Assembly: GCA_910586445.1 (NCBI GenBank)
Contig: CAJUHV010000006.1
Location: forward strand, 25,509-89,508
Direction: 5' to 3'
DNA length: 64,000 nucleotides
DNA from: an uncultured Eubacterium sp.
GTDB lineage: Bacteria > Bacillota > Clostridia > Lachnospirales > Lachnospiraceae
Shown: positions 1-8,458 of the stretch, in pieces
Position numbering within the stretch: position 1 is the first letter of the stretch
Layout: each line of letters starts with the position of its first letter
Notes under the pieces: model-generated
Databases searched by the model: none
Told to the model about the DNA's origin: nothing
What the model saw: the letters and a program-made list of their open reading frames with translations, nothing else
Position numbers and translations under genes: made by a program

Positions 1-71
1 GTTTAGTTCATTTAACAATATTTGATTTAAGTTTAGTTCATTTAACAATATTTGATTTTCGTTTAGTTAAG
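1..71. repeat. 30-bp tandem repeat at the window edge
   Basis: Two back-to-back 30-base copies (1-30 and 31-60) begin GTTTAGTTCATTTAACAATA and differ only in the last two bases. A third, quickly diverging copy starts at 61 with GTTTAGTTAAG. There are no spacers between the copies, so this is not a CRISPR array. The array may continue beyond the window. It is AT-rich and non-coding. Confidence 0.85.
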
Positions 72-101
72 TATTTAATTTAAGAATATATCCTCTTTGA
101 A

Positions 102-223
102 GCTATAAGCGTATGTGAATAAAATAGAAAGCATCATTTTCAAAGCAGTTTATCTTTTGTGTAAGTGAAGCTGTTATATTCTTGCCTGCCCTGAACATGA
201 TGCTTTCTGAAATTGATTATAGC
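102..223. repeat. Nested inverted repeats downstream of the recombinase gene
   Basis: A perfect 12-bp inverted repeat AGAAAGCATCAT (126-137) / ATGATGCTTTCT (197-208) is nested inside a 7-bp pair GCTATAA (102-108) / TTATAGC (217-223). The loop is about 59 bases. No ORF covers this stretch. It could be a structured RNA, a protein-binding or recombination site, or a terminator for something to the left. No T-run follows directly. Apart from these arms, 72-347 is AT-rich and shows nothing else. Confidence 0.5.
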
Positions 224-347
224 ACATCCTATTTTAAAAGTCTATGCAAAAAATGAAAAATTTGTAAAAAATTGTAAATTTTTGTCGATATACCACTCAT
301 ATTTTTAAACATAATTTACAAATTACATCCAATAACAGTTATAGTAT

Positions 348-362
348 AGCTACGCAAAGTGG
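348..362. repeat. 15-bp direct repeat flanking the recombinase gene (left copy)
   Basis: AGCTACGCAAAGTGG at 348-362 is repeated with one mismatch as AGCTCCGCAAAGTGG at 1921-1935. The two copies sit 9 and 19 bp outside the recombinase coding region. The right copy lies in the last codons of the neighbouring 1915-2622 gene. It could be a target or attachment duplication, or a copied gene end. Confidence 0.6.
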
Positions 363-371
363 TTATTATTT

Positions 372-1901
372 TTAAATATTCCAAATGATTTCGGCACTGC
401 CGTCCTCACTGATTACAATCTTATAAATCAGCAGCATAGCGACTTCTTTCCTGCGCCTATAATCTGCCTTGCTCCATGACCGGGCCAGATCGACCGCACG
501 GTGCGTCTCATCCCTCCTGCTTTTTAACTCATCGATACGTTCCTGCAGTACCAGACGGTCCTTTTTCAGCTGTGCCGCCTTCTGATTGGCAAGCGCAAGC
601 AGGGCGTCCTCATATCCGCCTGCCAGTATAGAATCTATAAGCTGTTTTTCCTCCTTTTCAATTTCTTTTATTTTCAGCTTTAATTCATTGACCGCAGCCG
701 TATCACCTGCCACCATACTATGCTTCATCTCTTTTATGTCCGACAGCTTCTCACCGATGCAGTTGTAAACCATATTTTCCAGATCTTCTGCATAAATCGT
801 TGCTTTTACCCCTGTGCAGATTTTTTTATGGGATTTTCCGGTGCAGTTGAAATACCGCCGGATATTTCCTTCCCTGCCGACCCTGCCCTTGATCGTAGTC
901 ATCGTATGGCCGCATTTTTCGCAGACTACCTTTCCAGACAGCCAGCTGGTATTGTTGCTGATACTGTTTCCAATCTGCTTGTTTTTCTCCAGTTTCTTCT
1001 GGCATTTCAGCCAGATATCAGAATCCACTATGCCGTCATGCGTCAGCAGCACCAGCTTCATATCAGACCAGTCAGAATCATTTGCCCGGTGCTTATTGCG
1101 TCCGTACAGCTGCGCGCCATGCTCCCCGTCAAACATAGGTATATCCGTGATCATCTGGACTGAGTGCCTGTCATAATAATTATAAACGTCTGCATCCGCC
1201 CTCACATAGATCGGATTCTTCAGCAGGGATGACAGCTTTGACGTAGTCCAGTCCCTGCCGCTGAGCGGCTTTTTGTTCTCTGCAATCAAAATATCCAGCA
1301 GCCTGCGCAGGGATACGCTTTCCTGTGCATACACCTCAAATATGTACTGAATCTGTTCCACTTCATTAGGAACAGGACTGAGCTTTTTTGTCTTTATATT
1401 GTGTATGACCGTGGGCACAAGCTCAAATCCGTAAGGTTTCCTGCCTCCCATATAAAATCCCATTTCACTTCTGTGGGCATATGCCTGCGTGATACGGTTA
1501 ATGATCGACGTCCGTTCAAATTCAGCGAACACCATCAGGATTTTTACAATCATTTCTCCATAAGGTGAGGATGTGTCAAAAGATTCCTGTGAAGAGACAA
1601 ATTCGACATTATGAGCTTTGAATTCCTGTAGAATATTTACGAAATCCGACAGCGAACGGCTGATACGGTCCAGTTTATAAACAATGACCTTGCTGATCTT
1701 ATCCTGCCGGATCAGTTTCATCATTTTTTGAAAACCATCACGGTTGACATTTCCCCCAGAATAGCCATTATCTACAAAAGTCAGTATCTTCTCGTCGCGC
1801 TCATTCGGCCGGATCACTGACCTGCAGTACTCAATCTGTGTTTCGCAGCTGATACTGTTTTCACGTTCAACCGATTTTCTGGCATATAGAACAATCGCCA
1901 C
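372..1901 (-). CDS. Large serine recombinase (resolvase/invertase superfamily)
   Basis: This is a 509-residue DNA recombinase. The N-terminal resolvase domain (about 1-150) has the nucleophile context YARKS with Ser10, the DNGYSG motif and the DRISRS helix (78-83). A Recombinase domain (about 155-290) follows, then a zinc ribbon with Cys327, Cys330, Cys353 and Cys362, and a coiled coil near 400-475. This is the full layout of phage-integrase or transposon-type large serine recombinases, which cut and rejoin DNA at specific sites. The start is GTG at 1899-1901, behind AGGAGGTG lying across the stop codon of the upstream gene (1915-2622), so the two are probably co-transcribed and translationally coupled. 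No other phage or transposon genes are next to it, which makes a resident DNA-rearrangement role plausible. Its link to the nearby silent cassettes is inferred from position only. Confidence 0.9.
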   Translation of the reverse strand: MAIVLYARKSVERENSISCETQIEYCRSVIRPNERDEKILTFVDNGYSGGNVNRDGFQKMMKLIRQDKISKVIVYKLDRISRSLSDFVNILQEFKAHNVEFVSSQESFDTSSPYGEMIVKILMVFAEFERTSIINRITQAYAHRSEMGFYMGGRKPYGFELVPTVIHNIKTKKLSPVPNEVEQIQYIFEVYAQESVSLRRLLDILIAENKKPLSGRDWTTSKLSSLLKNPIYVRADADVYNYYDRHSVQMITDIPMFDGEHGAQLYGRNKHRANDSDWSDMKLVLLTHDGIVDSDIWLKCQKKLEKNKQIGNSISNNTSWLSGKVVCEKCGHTMTTIKGRVGREGNIRRYFNCTGKSHKKICTGVKATIYAEDLENMVYNCIGEKLSDIKEMKHSMVAGDTAAVNELKLKIKEIEKEEKQLIDSILAGGYEDALLALANQKAAQLKKDRLVLQERIDELKSRRDETHRAVDLARSWSKADYRRRKEVAMLLIYKIVISEDGSAEIIWNI

Positions 1902-1914
1902 CCTGATGCACCTC

Positions 1915-2622
1915 CTATAAAGCTCCGCAAAGTGGCGTCATATTTGAATCCACATCGATCTCATTTGTTACAACCATATGCGTAAAATCACAGCATATTT
2001 CCTGATTGAGCAGATTTAATATTCCCTGATGACTGTATGGAAAGAAACAGCTGACCAGCTGCGGAGGCGTCACTTTGACATCCTGGCGCCGGTACCTGCG
2101 GTCGTAATAATAGCACTGGTGGACGACCCCCTTTCCCTCTTTGTAATATTTCAGCTCAATATAAACCGATCTATGAAGCCTGTTTTTCAGACGCGTGCGT
2201 AAACGTACCGGCAGGCCGCCATAACTCTCCCCATCCCCGACCATAACAAGAAAACTGTATTTTTTTCGTTCGTCCTCAACCTTCCACTGCAGATACTCCT
2301 CCATCGACAGCTCATCCTGCTCAGAAGGTACAAACTCCACACTATAATATTTCTTATCCAGCTCTTTTTCAACGACCGACAGCAGCTTTTCTGCTTTAAA
2401 TTGAAAGGTCTGCAGCTTCGACGGCTTACAGTTGTAGCGCTCTTCCCCCGCTTTGTTCTGGTTCCGGTCGATATAAAAACAGTCCAGAATCGTACAGTCT
2501 GAGCCATTGATTTCCAAAAGCAGATACAGCACCCTGCCATGCTGCGTCTTGAAAATCGTCCGAAACGTATCGGCATGCCCGTCCATAATACATGTGTCAA
2601 ATTTTAAAATTCCTCTTTTCAT
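1915..2622 (-). CDS. Hypothetical protein upstream of the recombinase
   Basis: A soluble protein of about 235 residues with no signal peptide or membrane segment; I do not recognise the family. It is rich in Tyr, Lys, Arg and Glu, with an aromatic-basic patch (CYYYDRRYRR) in the C-terminal half. Start chosen at ATG 2620-2622 because AAGGAG (2633-2638) sits nine bases upstream; an in-frame ATG three codons earlier is too close to that site, and the reading frame stays open to 2703. It is transcribed with the serine recombinase and its stop overlaps the recombinase ribosome site. By position it could be an accessory or control factor for the recombinase, but no sequence feature proves that. Confidence 0.65.
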   Translation of the reverse strand: MKRGILKFDTCIMDGHADTFRTIFKTQHGRVLYLLLEINGSDCTILDCFYIDRNQNKAGEERYNCKPSKLQTFQFKAEKLLSVVEKELDKKYYSVEFVPSEQDELSMEEYLQWKVEDERKKYSFLVMVGDGESYGGLPVRLRTRLKNRLHRSVYIELKYYKEGKGVVHQCYYYDRRYRRQDVKVTPPQLVSCFFPYSHQGILNLLNQEICCDFTHMVVTNEIDVDSNMTPLCGAL

Positions 2623-2760
2623 GCTTTTCATCTCCTTGAATATAAAATACAAAGAAAATAAAACTTTTCTCTTTTGTGTAATTCTGCCCCGCCTTTTGTC
2701 CATGGCCGAAAAACGGCCACTGCTTCAAATCACCGTTTAGCGAAAGCAGTCGAATCATTT

Positions 2761-2832
2761 TTAGATAGTACATTGACATTTGTATTACTATCTAATATAA
2801 TTTATTATATACACGCGTTCTGTATTTGTCAA
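2761..2832. promoter_or_regulatory. Two face-to-face overlapping consensus promoters with an inverted-repeat operator
   Basis: Plus strand: TTGACA (2773-2778), 17 bp, TATAAT (2796-2801), reading towards the 2880 gene. Minus strand: TTGACA (2827-2832), 17 bp, TATAAT (2804-2809), reading towards the 1915-2622 gene and the recombinase. The two -10 boxes are 2 bp apart and form a perfect palindrome (2795-2810), so each predicted start site falls in or beside the other promoter's -10 box. A perfect 10-bp inverted repeat, TTAGATAGTA (2761-2770) / TACTATCTAA (2786-2795), brackets the plus -35 box and is a likely operator. Simultaneous use of both promoters should be sterically excluded (inference). 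Confidence 0.8.
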
Positions 2833-2879
2833 TAAAAATAGATGCTGCAGTTTAATACCCTGACCAAGGAGGACTCATT

Positions 2880-4151
2880 TTGGCTTACGTTCAATTTTAC
2901 AATCATGGATATGAATACTTCAATGAAAAGGATGACCCTTTATTTTCCTCGGACAGCACACACAGCCTTTTGTTTCAATATGCCGCAGAGGATTTATCCT
3001 GCCTGCCCGGGCTGCTTCATCAATACATTTCCCAGAAAATGGATCTTACGACTTTTGAACCAAAAGACACTTCAGACAGCAGCGGCCTGGAACAAATCAC
3101 AAAAACGCTGCGATCCATACATCCCTATTATGAACATGAATACAAAAAAACCGTCATTAAGGCTGTCGGGGACTATTTTTATCATCTGCTGACGCATGCT
3201 GCTTTTTCTAACAAAAAGGACATATGCACTGCCCGCAATGCTGAATGGTATTACAAGAGAATCACGGGGCTGCTGCCGTCCTCATGGTTCACGGAAGATG
3301 ATTTTTACCAGACATATAAGACGTGGGCAGCGAAGCCGGAACAGGCTTCAGACGAACCAGAAAAACAGCTTCGCCGCCAGCTGCCTGATACAGCAGCAGC
3401 ATTTTCTGAAGTAATCAATACCCAGTATCATGTATACAACATGCTTTTCTTCCTATTAGATATATCCGCAAATGATCTGAATACGCTGACTACGGCCCAG
3501 CGCATATGGCTGTTTGACAGGATTTTCCACGAATCATCCGGCCAGATGTGCATACACACCGCAGACAGGCTTTCCTTTCAGCCGACGGCTCAGGGCAGAG
3601 GCCATCGACCAGAAAACGGCTGCGGCACCGCTAATATCTTTAAGCCCCTCCACTCTCTCAACGGACTAAATTTAAGGCGCGACGGAATCCCTCCAGAACT
3701 GGCAGCCTATTTTCATACAGCTGTCGAATACGCGAAGCAGATTACTTCACCGAACGCATACGAGACATATAAAATCAACAGCCTGCGGCAGCTGCTGGAT
3801 CTGGAAATCCTGTCTATGATCCAGACCGGGACAATGATCCGAAAATGTAACAGCTGCGGGAAGTATTTTGTCGTAAGCAGCCGCAGGACTGCTTACTGTA
3901 ACAGAGTGAATGCCTCCGGCGTATCCTGCTCTGCTGTCGGCTCAAAGCAGTCTTTTCAAAGGAAATTGGAAAACGATGAAGCTCTGAGAATATATAACCG
4001 CGCTTATAAAACTCACCATGCACGTATTCGAAGCGGAAAAATGAAGGAGAATCATTTTTCGCTGTGGCGGATGGAGGCGAAGGAAATGCTGGAGCGGGTC
4101 AGGGCCGGGGAGCTGGAGCTTGGTGATTTTAAGAAGTGGGTGAAGTATTGA
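2880..4151 (+). CDS. DUF6076-like protein with C-terminal zinc finger
   Basis: A 423-residue protein of unknown function. The N-terminal 300 residues are predicted soluble. The C-terminal part has a probable zinc-binding module, with CNSCGKYF followed by AYCNR and SCSAVGS cysteines, and then a Lys/Arg-rich helical tail. This layout recalls the DUF6076 family of Clostridia (from memory, not searched). It starts with TTG at 2880, chosen because AAGGAGG lies at 2866-2872 and a consensus plus-strand promoter is at 2773-2801. It runs opposite to the recombinase pair from overlapping promoters. Its stop lies 8 bp before the left border of silent cassette 1 and no terminator is visible between them, so its transcript may run into that cassette. 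Confidence 0.7.
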   Translation: MAYVQFYNHGYEYFNEKDDPLFSSDSTHSLLFQYAAEDLSCLPGLLHQYISQKMDLTTFEPKDTSDSSGLEQITKTLRSIHPYYEHEYKKTVIKAVGDYFYHLLTHAAFSNKKDICTARNAEWYYKRITGLLPSSWFTEDDFYQTYKTWAAKPEQASDEPEKQLRRQLPDTAAAFSEVINTQYHVYNMLFFLLDISANDLNTLTTAQRIWLFDRIFHESSGQMCIHTADRLSFQPTAQGRGHRPENGCGTANIFKPLHSLNGLNLRRDGIPPELAAYFHTAVEYAKQITSPNAYETYKINSLRQLLDLEILSMIQTGTMIRKCNSCGKYFVVSSRRTAYCNRVNASGVSCSAVGSKQSFQRKLENDEALRIYNRAYKTHHARIRSGKMKENHFSLWRMEAKEMLERVRAGELELGDFKKWVKY

Positions 4152-4159
4152 TGAGGGGC

Positions 4160-4177
4160 TCCTTAAATTGCCAGCTT
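4160..4177 (+). repeat. Cassette left-border sequence, copy 1
   Basis: TCCTTAAATTGCCAGCTT, identical at 8441-8458 and 12626-12643. It contains an in-frame TAA (4164-4166) directly before the cassette frame, followed by codons for Ile-Ala-Ser. The expressed gene lacks this sequence at the matching point. Confidence 0.85.
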
Positions 4178-7100
4178 CGGTGAAGCTAAGGATTTTAGAA
4201 AAGCGAACGGCGCACTGGATGAAGGCAAATTCTCCGCAGAAGTATGGAGCGGCGTTGACAGTGCATATAACGGCGGCCAACAGCATGAGGTTATCGGCGT
4301 ATTAGATGTTGAAGGCGAACCGAATGCACTGGAGCTTCTTGTGAAAGATCCAATGACAGACAATTCAACTGTCAAAGTAACATTCCAGGACAAACGCAAC
4401 ACAGGCAGCGTCATTACATCTTCGAATACAGTATACTGCAAGCTGACAGACGGCTACCAGCCTTCTGCACTGAAAGTAAATGTTGTCAACAACAATACAC
4501 TTCGAGTAGATTTTTCAGAAGCAGTACTGCGCAGTGATGATGTTACAGGCAATCTGAACAGCCAATATGCAGCTGACCTTGTGGAAAATTACGCAATTGA
4601 TGCTGTAAAGCTCGGCACCGGCATATACGGCAATATGGTGAACGGCTCATCACAGGATATCAACAGCAGCGACAGTGCAGCAAGTGATATTATTTCAAGA
4701 AAAGATACCGTTGAAAACAGCCTCACTGACAAGGGATCTGTCAGCGTGGGCATTTACCGCAATGGTGTGGATGAGCGCCACATTGTAACGATCAGGCTGA
4801 ACCAGTCCCTGCCGGTGGGCAGACATTCCCTGTCAATTTCAAATGTCGGCGACTGGGCAGCAAAGACAGACGGCTGGAGAAACATCATCAATACTGCCAC
4901 TGTAGACTTTGAAGTGCCGTCAGATACCAGCAGACCGTCCTTCAATCTGGAAGTACAGTCCCCTGAGCAGTTCAAGCTGACAGCAAACTGTGAAATCGGC
5001 CTTGTAGATTCAAAGGATACATTTAAGACCAAAAAGAGCAATACAGCATCAAAAACTCCTGTAGTAGAACTGCAGCAGTATGTGAACGGAACATGGGTGA
5101 CGATTTCCAGACCTACCAATATCAGCCTTGGAGACGGCAGCAACCCGATTATGGTTTCTAGAATCACGGATGCAGTTACAGGTGCAGGCACAAATGAATA
5201 TCTCGTTGAAACAACGCGTGACTGGACAGAAGTGCTTGATACAAAGGGCACAAATAACCATTACTACCGTAATTCCTACCGCCTGCGCATTGCACCGAAC
5301 AAGCTCAAAAACCTTGCCAACGGACTTACCAATGAAGAGATTATCCTCAACCTGAGCGAAGACCCTATCATGAAGTCCATGGACGGTGCAAGTCCAGTAA
5401 TCGAGAAAATCGAGCAGGCTGTGACAGCAAACGGCTCTCTGACATCAAATTACCATGTAACATTCAGCGAACCGGTTAAACTGAGTGACGGCTCAGGCCA
5501 GAACACAGGCGCAAATGAAGAAGGCATGACTCCTACACAGGATTCGCCGGCAGCTTCTCTTTATACTGCATATTTCGTAAAGAGGGATGCTTCACAGAAG
5601 ACAGTTCAGGCAGAAGTAAACACAAAGAATTTTATTAATGCAGAAGATACCGTAATCCGCGTGAAGCCGGCAGGAGATCTGGATGCAGGCGACTGGGATC
5701 TGTATGTGCGCGGTGTGTCTGATGACATGGGCAATACAGCAGCTACATTAAGCGGTATGATCACGGTTGAAGCACAGACAGTAACCACAAACTTCAAGGT
5801 TGTATGGGCAGCTGTTTCTAAATCCTTAGATTACAGCGGCATCACAAATGAGCAGGGCAGCTATATCTTTGTGAAGTTTAACAAGCCGATCTCACTTTCC
5901 GGCGGATCAGCAAACGTAGGCTCAACGCTCAACTACCAGCTGAACGGCAGTTCACTGCCTACAGGCTCAAACATCAGAGCACATATACAGGGCTATGATG
6001 ACAAAGCATCCGTAATTGATTCTATTACAATTGAGCTGCCGAAGTCAGCAAACAGCGGAATCGGCTCTAACACTATGAACTATCTGGTAAGCGGCGAAAA
6101 TGCTGTACTTACTATATCCAGTGATGTTACAAGCCAGGCAGGCGATAAGCTGACTACTGAGCCGGGCTATAAGCTGCCATATCAGTATGGAGAGTCTAAA
6201 ACGACAGCAGACGGACTCGGATACAGCTCACTGACAACCATCGGTGATGCCGTATGGGGCAACGACCCGAGCGAGCAGTGGAGCGGCATTACAGGATCAA
6301 TAGTCGACGCGACAGCACAACACGAGGCTTATGTAAAGGCTCTGAAGGAGGCTCTGGCAAGCGATAAGTACCGTGAGATTATGCTTGACCCGGCTGCTAA
6401 GTTTGATGGCAGCAATAAAGGAATCAAAACAGACCTTGACATCAAGCGCATCGTTGATCTTGACCTGAACGGCAGCAGCATAAACGGAAATGTCAGCATT
6501 TCCACGAAAGACTCAGCAAATGTAATGAGGATTAAGAACGATAATACCTCAAAGCCGTCTAGCATTAAGGGCAATGCGGACAATAAAGAATCAGATGTAA
6601 CATTAACCGTGGATACACCGAACGCAAGCTTTGAACTCGCCGGCTATGAGATAGGCGGAACACAGTATCTAACAATCGATAAGGGCAATAACAAACAGGC
6701 GAAGACAGTAAAGATAAACGGTGTGACTTCTGACACATTTACAACTACCGCATTAATTAGAGGAAATGTAGCTATTTCCGGCAGCAACATCGGATTTGAC
6801 CAGAAAGGCACAGTACAGGGTAATATCGTAGTCGATACTGCCAACACTGTAAACCTGAAGGGAGATTACGATAATATTGATGTTCTTGTTCAGAAAAAGG
6901 CAACCTTAAATCTCAAAGAGGTGGAAAGTGCTATCAAGATCATAGCACAGGCTAAAGGGGCTACTATTATAGTACCTGACACAATGGATGCAAGCAAAAA
7001 AGTAACCATTGTAGCTGAAGCAGATGATATCTTGGTTAAGTACGATGCGGCTGATGTAACATTAGAGTCAAATGGCGGTACATTTAAACAGCAGACATTA

Positions 7101-7535
7101 GGCGGCGAAGCTCATTCTAAAGATAAAGAGGTAGGCGTAAGCGCAGGCACTGAAGCAGACTTCATCTCTAAACTGCAGGTTATTAACGGTTCTGAACTGG
7201 TTGCAAATCAGCTGGTCGAAGTAATCACAGCAAGTGCTACAAGCGGTGATTCACTGGAAATTACCGGCAAAGACGGAAAGTCGATTGCGCAGTACGTGGG
7301 CACATCTTCAGAAGATAGCAAATACAAAATAACAGATATAAGCGTTTCTACAACTGGAACATATCTTAAATATAATGCAGGTACAGGAACGGTGACATGC
7401 ACGATACCTGGCAATGTAAACGTTACCAATGAAATCTCTGTTAAATTTACAGTAGATTCAGTTGATGAAACCGGCGCAAAAATCACAAAAACAATTACGA
7501 AGAAAATAACAGTAAATATTACGAAGAAAGCTTAA
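4167..7535 (+). CDS. Silent S-layer cassette 1 (start-less partial gene)
   Basis: Open for 1122 codons after an in-frame TAA, with no signal peptide, promoter or ribosome site at its left end. It aligns with residues 366-1493 of the expressed surface protein (16153-20634) from EAKDFRKANGALDE through GVLDVEGEPNALELL, LTDGYQPSALKVNVV, the NVGDWAA block, DPIMKSMDGASP, YIFVKFNKPI and DAVWGND to a Lys/Thr-rich C-terminus. Conserved blocks alternate with highly divergent loops, for instance after FSEAVLR and in the last third. The first internal ATG at 4341 has no good ribosome site. The frame is intact, so it looks preserved rather than decaying. Codon third positions look richer in G/C than in cassettes 2 and 3. 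It is probably a donor for recombination into the expression locus. Alternative: a truncated duplicate that is simply recent. Confidence 0.85.
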   Translation: MASFGEAKDFRKANGALDEGKFSAEVWSGVDSAYNGGQQHEVIGVLDVEGEPNALELLVKDPMTDNSTVKVTFQDKRNTGSVITSSNTVYCKLTDGYQPSALKVNVVNNNTLRVDFSEAVLRSDDVTGNLNSQYAADLVENYAIDAVKLGTGIYGNMVNGSSQDINSSDSAASDIISRKDTVENSLTDKGSVSVGIYRNGVDERHIVTIRLNQSLPVGRHSLSISNVGDWAAKTDGWRNIINTATVDFEVPSDTSRPSFNLEVQSPEQFKLTANCEIGLVDSKDTFKTKKSNTASKTPVVELQQYVNGTWVTISRPTNISLGDGSNPIMVSRITDAVTGAGTNEYLVETTRDWTEVLDTKGTNNHYYRNSYRLRIAPNKLKNLANGLTNEEIILNLSEDPIMKSMDGASPVIEKIEQAVTANGSLTSNYHVTFSEPVKLSDGSGQNTGANEEGMTPTQDSPAASLYTAYFVKRDASQKTVQAEVNTKNFINAEDTVIRVKPAGDLDAGDWDLYVRGVSDDMGNTAATLSGMITVEAQTVTTNFKVVWAAVSKSLDYSGITNEQGSYIFVKFNKPISLSGGSANVGSTLNYQLNGSSLPTGSNIRAHIQGYDDKASVIDSITIELPKSANSGIGSNTMNYLVSGENAVLTISSDVTSQAGDKLTTEPGYKLPYQYGESKTTADGLGYSSLTTIGDAVWGNDPSEQWSGITGSIVDATAQHEAYVKALKEALASDKYREIMLDPAAKFDGSNKGIKTDLDIKRIVDLDLNGSSINGNVSISTKDSANVMRIKNDNTSKPSSIKGNADNKESDVTLTVDTPNASFELAGYEIGGTQYLTIDKGNNKQAKTVKINGVTSDTFTTTALIRGNVAISGSNIGFDQKGTVQGNIVVDTANTVNLKGDYDNIDVLVQKKATLNLKEVESAIKIIAQAKGATIIVPDTMDASKKVTIVAEADDILVKYDAADVTLESNGGTFKQQTLGGEAHSKDKEVGVSAGTEADFISKLQVINGSELVANQLVEVITASATSGDSLEITGKDGKSIAQYVGTSSEDSKYKITDISVSTTGTYLKYNAGTGTVTCTIPGNVNVTNEISVKFTVDSVDETGAKITKTITKKITVNITKKA

Positions 7536-7567
7536 TCCATAGCTAAAAAATTATTTTCATCGTATGA

Positions 7568-7608
7568 GAAACAGACGGGCAGATTTAACATCTGCCCGTC
7601 TGTTTTCT
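7568..7608. terminator. Bidirectional terminator after cassette 1
   Basis: A 14-bp perfect stem, ACAGACGGGCAGAT (7571-7584) / ATCTGCCCGTCTGT (7590-7603), with a 5-base loop, A-run on the left and T-run on the right. It can end both cassette 1 and the opposing toxin gene at 7651. The stem resembles the terminator at 16093-16131. Confidence 0.85.
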
Positions 7609-7650
7609 TGAATGCGAATACAGCACCATGTATTTTCCAATAAGAATGTA

Positions 7651-8064
7651 TCATATGATTTTTAAAAGGATTTCTGCCGGGGTAAGCACAGGAATACCAA
7701 ACCCTTCAAAGTCTCTTTTATTTCGCGTAGCAATATAATTACAGTGTATCGATTTGGCACAAGTAGCAACAAGGCAATCCTCAAAATCCTTTGCCTTTTT
7801 CTGAAATGCAATTAGAACATCATTGTTCGTAACGCTGCACACCTTAACAATTTCCAAAAGTTTTCCAACTGCTTGATAAGCCAGTTCTGTGCTATGCGTA
7901 TATTTTCTCACCAGATAAAAGATGTCAGTAACAGAAGATGCTGATACAAAGCCGTCTATTTTATGTTCTTCACAAAGCTTCAGAAACCTGCAGGAATCCT
8001 CTACAAAAGGCTCTCTTTCCAATAATACATCCATGATTACGTTTGTATCACACATGATTTTCAT
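7651..8064 (-). CDS. PIN-domain ribonuclease toxin (VapC-like), TA module 1
   Basis: A 137-residue PIN-domain protein, the usual size for VapC-type toxins, which cleave RNA with Mg2+ bound by clustered acidic residues. The N-terminal CDTNVIMDVLLERE carries the first conserved Asp. ASSVTDIFY and the later KDFEDCLVA carry further acidic positions, and IATRNKRDF matches the family's C-terminal block. It overlaps the upstream antitoxin gene (8048-8275) by 17 bp, as expected for a coupled type II toxin-antitoxin operon. It sits in the gap between silent cassettes 1 and 2 on the opposite strand. A role in holding the cassette array together is inferred from position. Confidence 0.85.
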   Translation of the reverse strand: MKIMCDTNVIMDVLLEREPFVEDSCRFLKLCEEHKIDGFVSASSVTDIFYLVRKYTHSTELAYQAVGKLLEIVKVCSVTNNDVLIAFQKKAKDFEDCLVATCAKSIHCNYIATRNKRDFEGFGIPVLTPAEILLKII

Positions 8065-8275
8065 ATTTTAGCAGACGCTCCTCTCGCAAAGAATCCAGAT
8101 CAATATCAGAAGAAAGATCATTGAGCATTCCACGCAGGGAATCCACAGCAGAAACCTGTGGATTTACAACTTTAGCAACCGTTTTTCCATTACGGGTAAT
8201 AAAAACATCTTCCTTCGTAATTAATTCAAGGTACTTTCCAAAATTAGCTTTAAATTCTGTTGCTGTAACAACCAT
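8048..8275 (-). CDS. Phd/YefM-family antitoxin, TA module 1
   Basis: A 75-residue antitoxin. The N-terminus MVVTATEFKANFGKYLELI and the block VFITRNGKTVAKVV are classic Phd/YefM DNA-binding fold motifs; the acidic C-terminus would wrap the toxin. The ribosome site GAGGAGG (8284-8290) fits the ATG at 8273-8275. It overlaps the PIN toxin gene downstream. Proteins of this family bind their own promoter, and a palindrome is present between the -35 and -10 boxes at 8317-8334. Confidence 0.9.
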   Translation of the reverse strand: MVVTATEFKANFGKYLELITKEDVFITRNGKTVAKVVNPQVSAVDSLRGMLNDLSSDIDLDSLREERLLKYENHV

Positions 8276-8307
8276 AGCTGAATCCTCCTCTTATTTGACT
8301 TATTTTT

Positions 8308-8336
8308 ATTATATGCGATTTTAACGATAAAATCAA
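8308..8336 (-). promoter_or_regulatory. Promoter and operator of TA module 1
   Basis: On the minus strand: TTGATT (8331-8336), 17 bp, TATAAT (8308-8313). A perfect 7-bp inverted repeat, GATTTTA / TAAAATC (8317-8334), fills the spacer, as expected for autorepression by the Phd-type antitoxin. Confidence 0.75.
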
Positions 8337-8440
8337 TCAAATCATACGAAATAAGAAAATTAATATTAAAATTCGTTCGATGTAAAATATAAAGAATGGA
8401 TTACAGACACAAATTTTACAAATGAAGTGCTGTAGACGTC

Positions 8441-8458
8441 TCCTTAAATTGCCAGCTT
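8441..8458 (+). repeat. Cassette left-border sequence, copy 2
   Basis: TCCTTAAATTGCCAGCTT, identical to 4160-4177 and 12626-12643, with the in-frame TAA at 8445-8447. Identity with cassette 1 continues to about 33 bp. The sequence to the left (8337-8440) is AT-rich and unrelated. Confidence 0.85.

Noticed and set aside
1..71. Possible end of a CRISPR array (30-bp repeats starting GTTTAG)
   Set aside because: The copies are directly adjacent with no spacers, and no cas genes are in the window.
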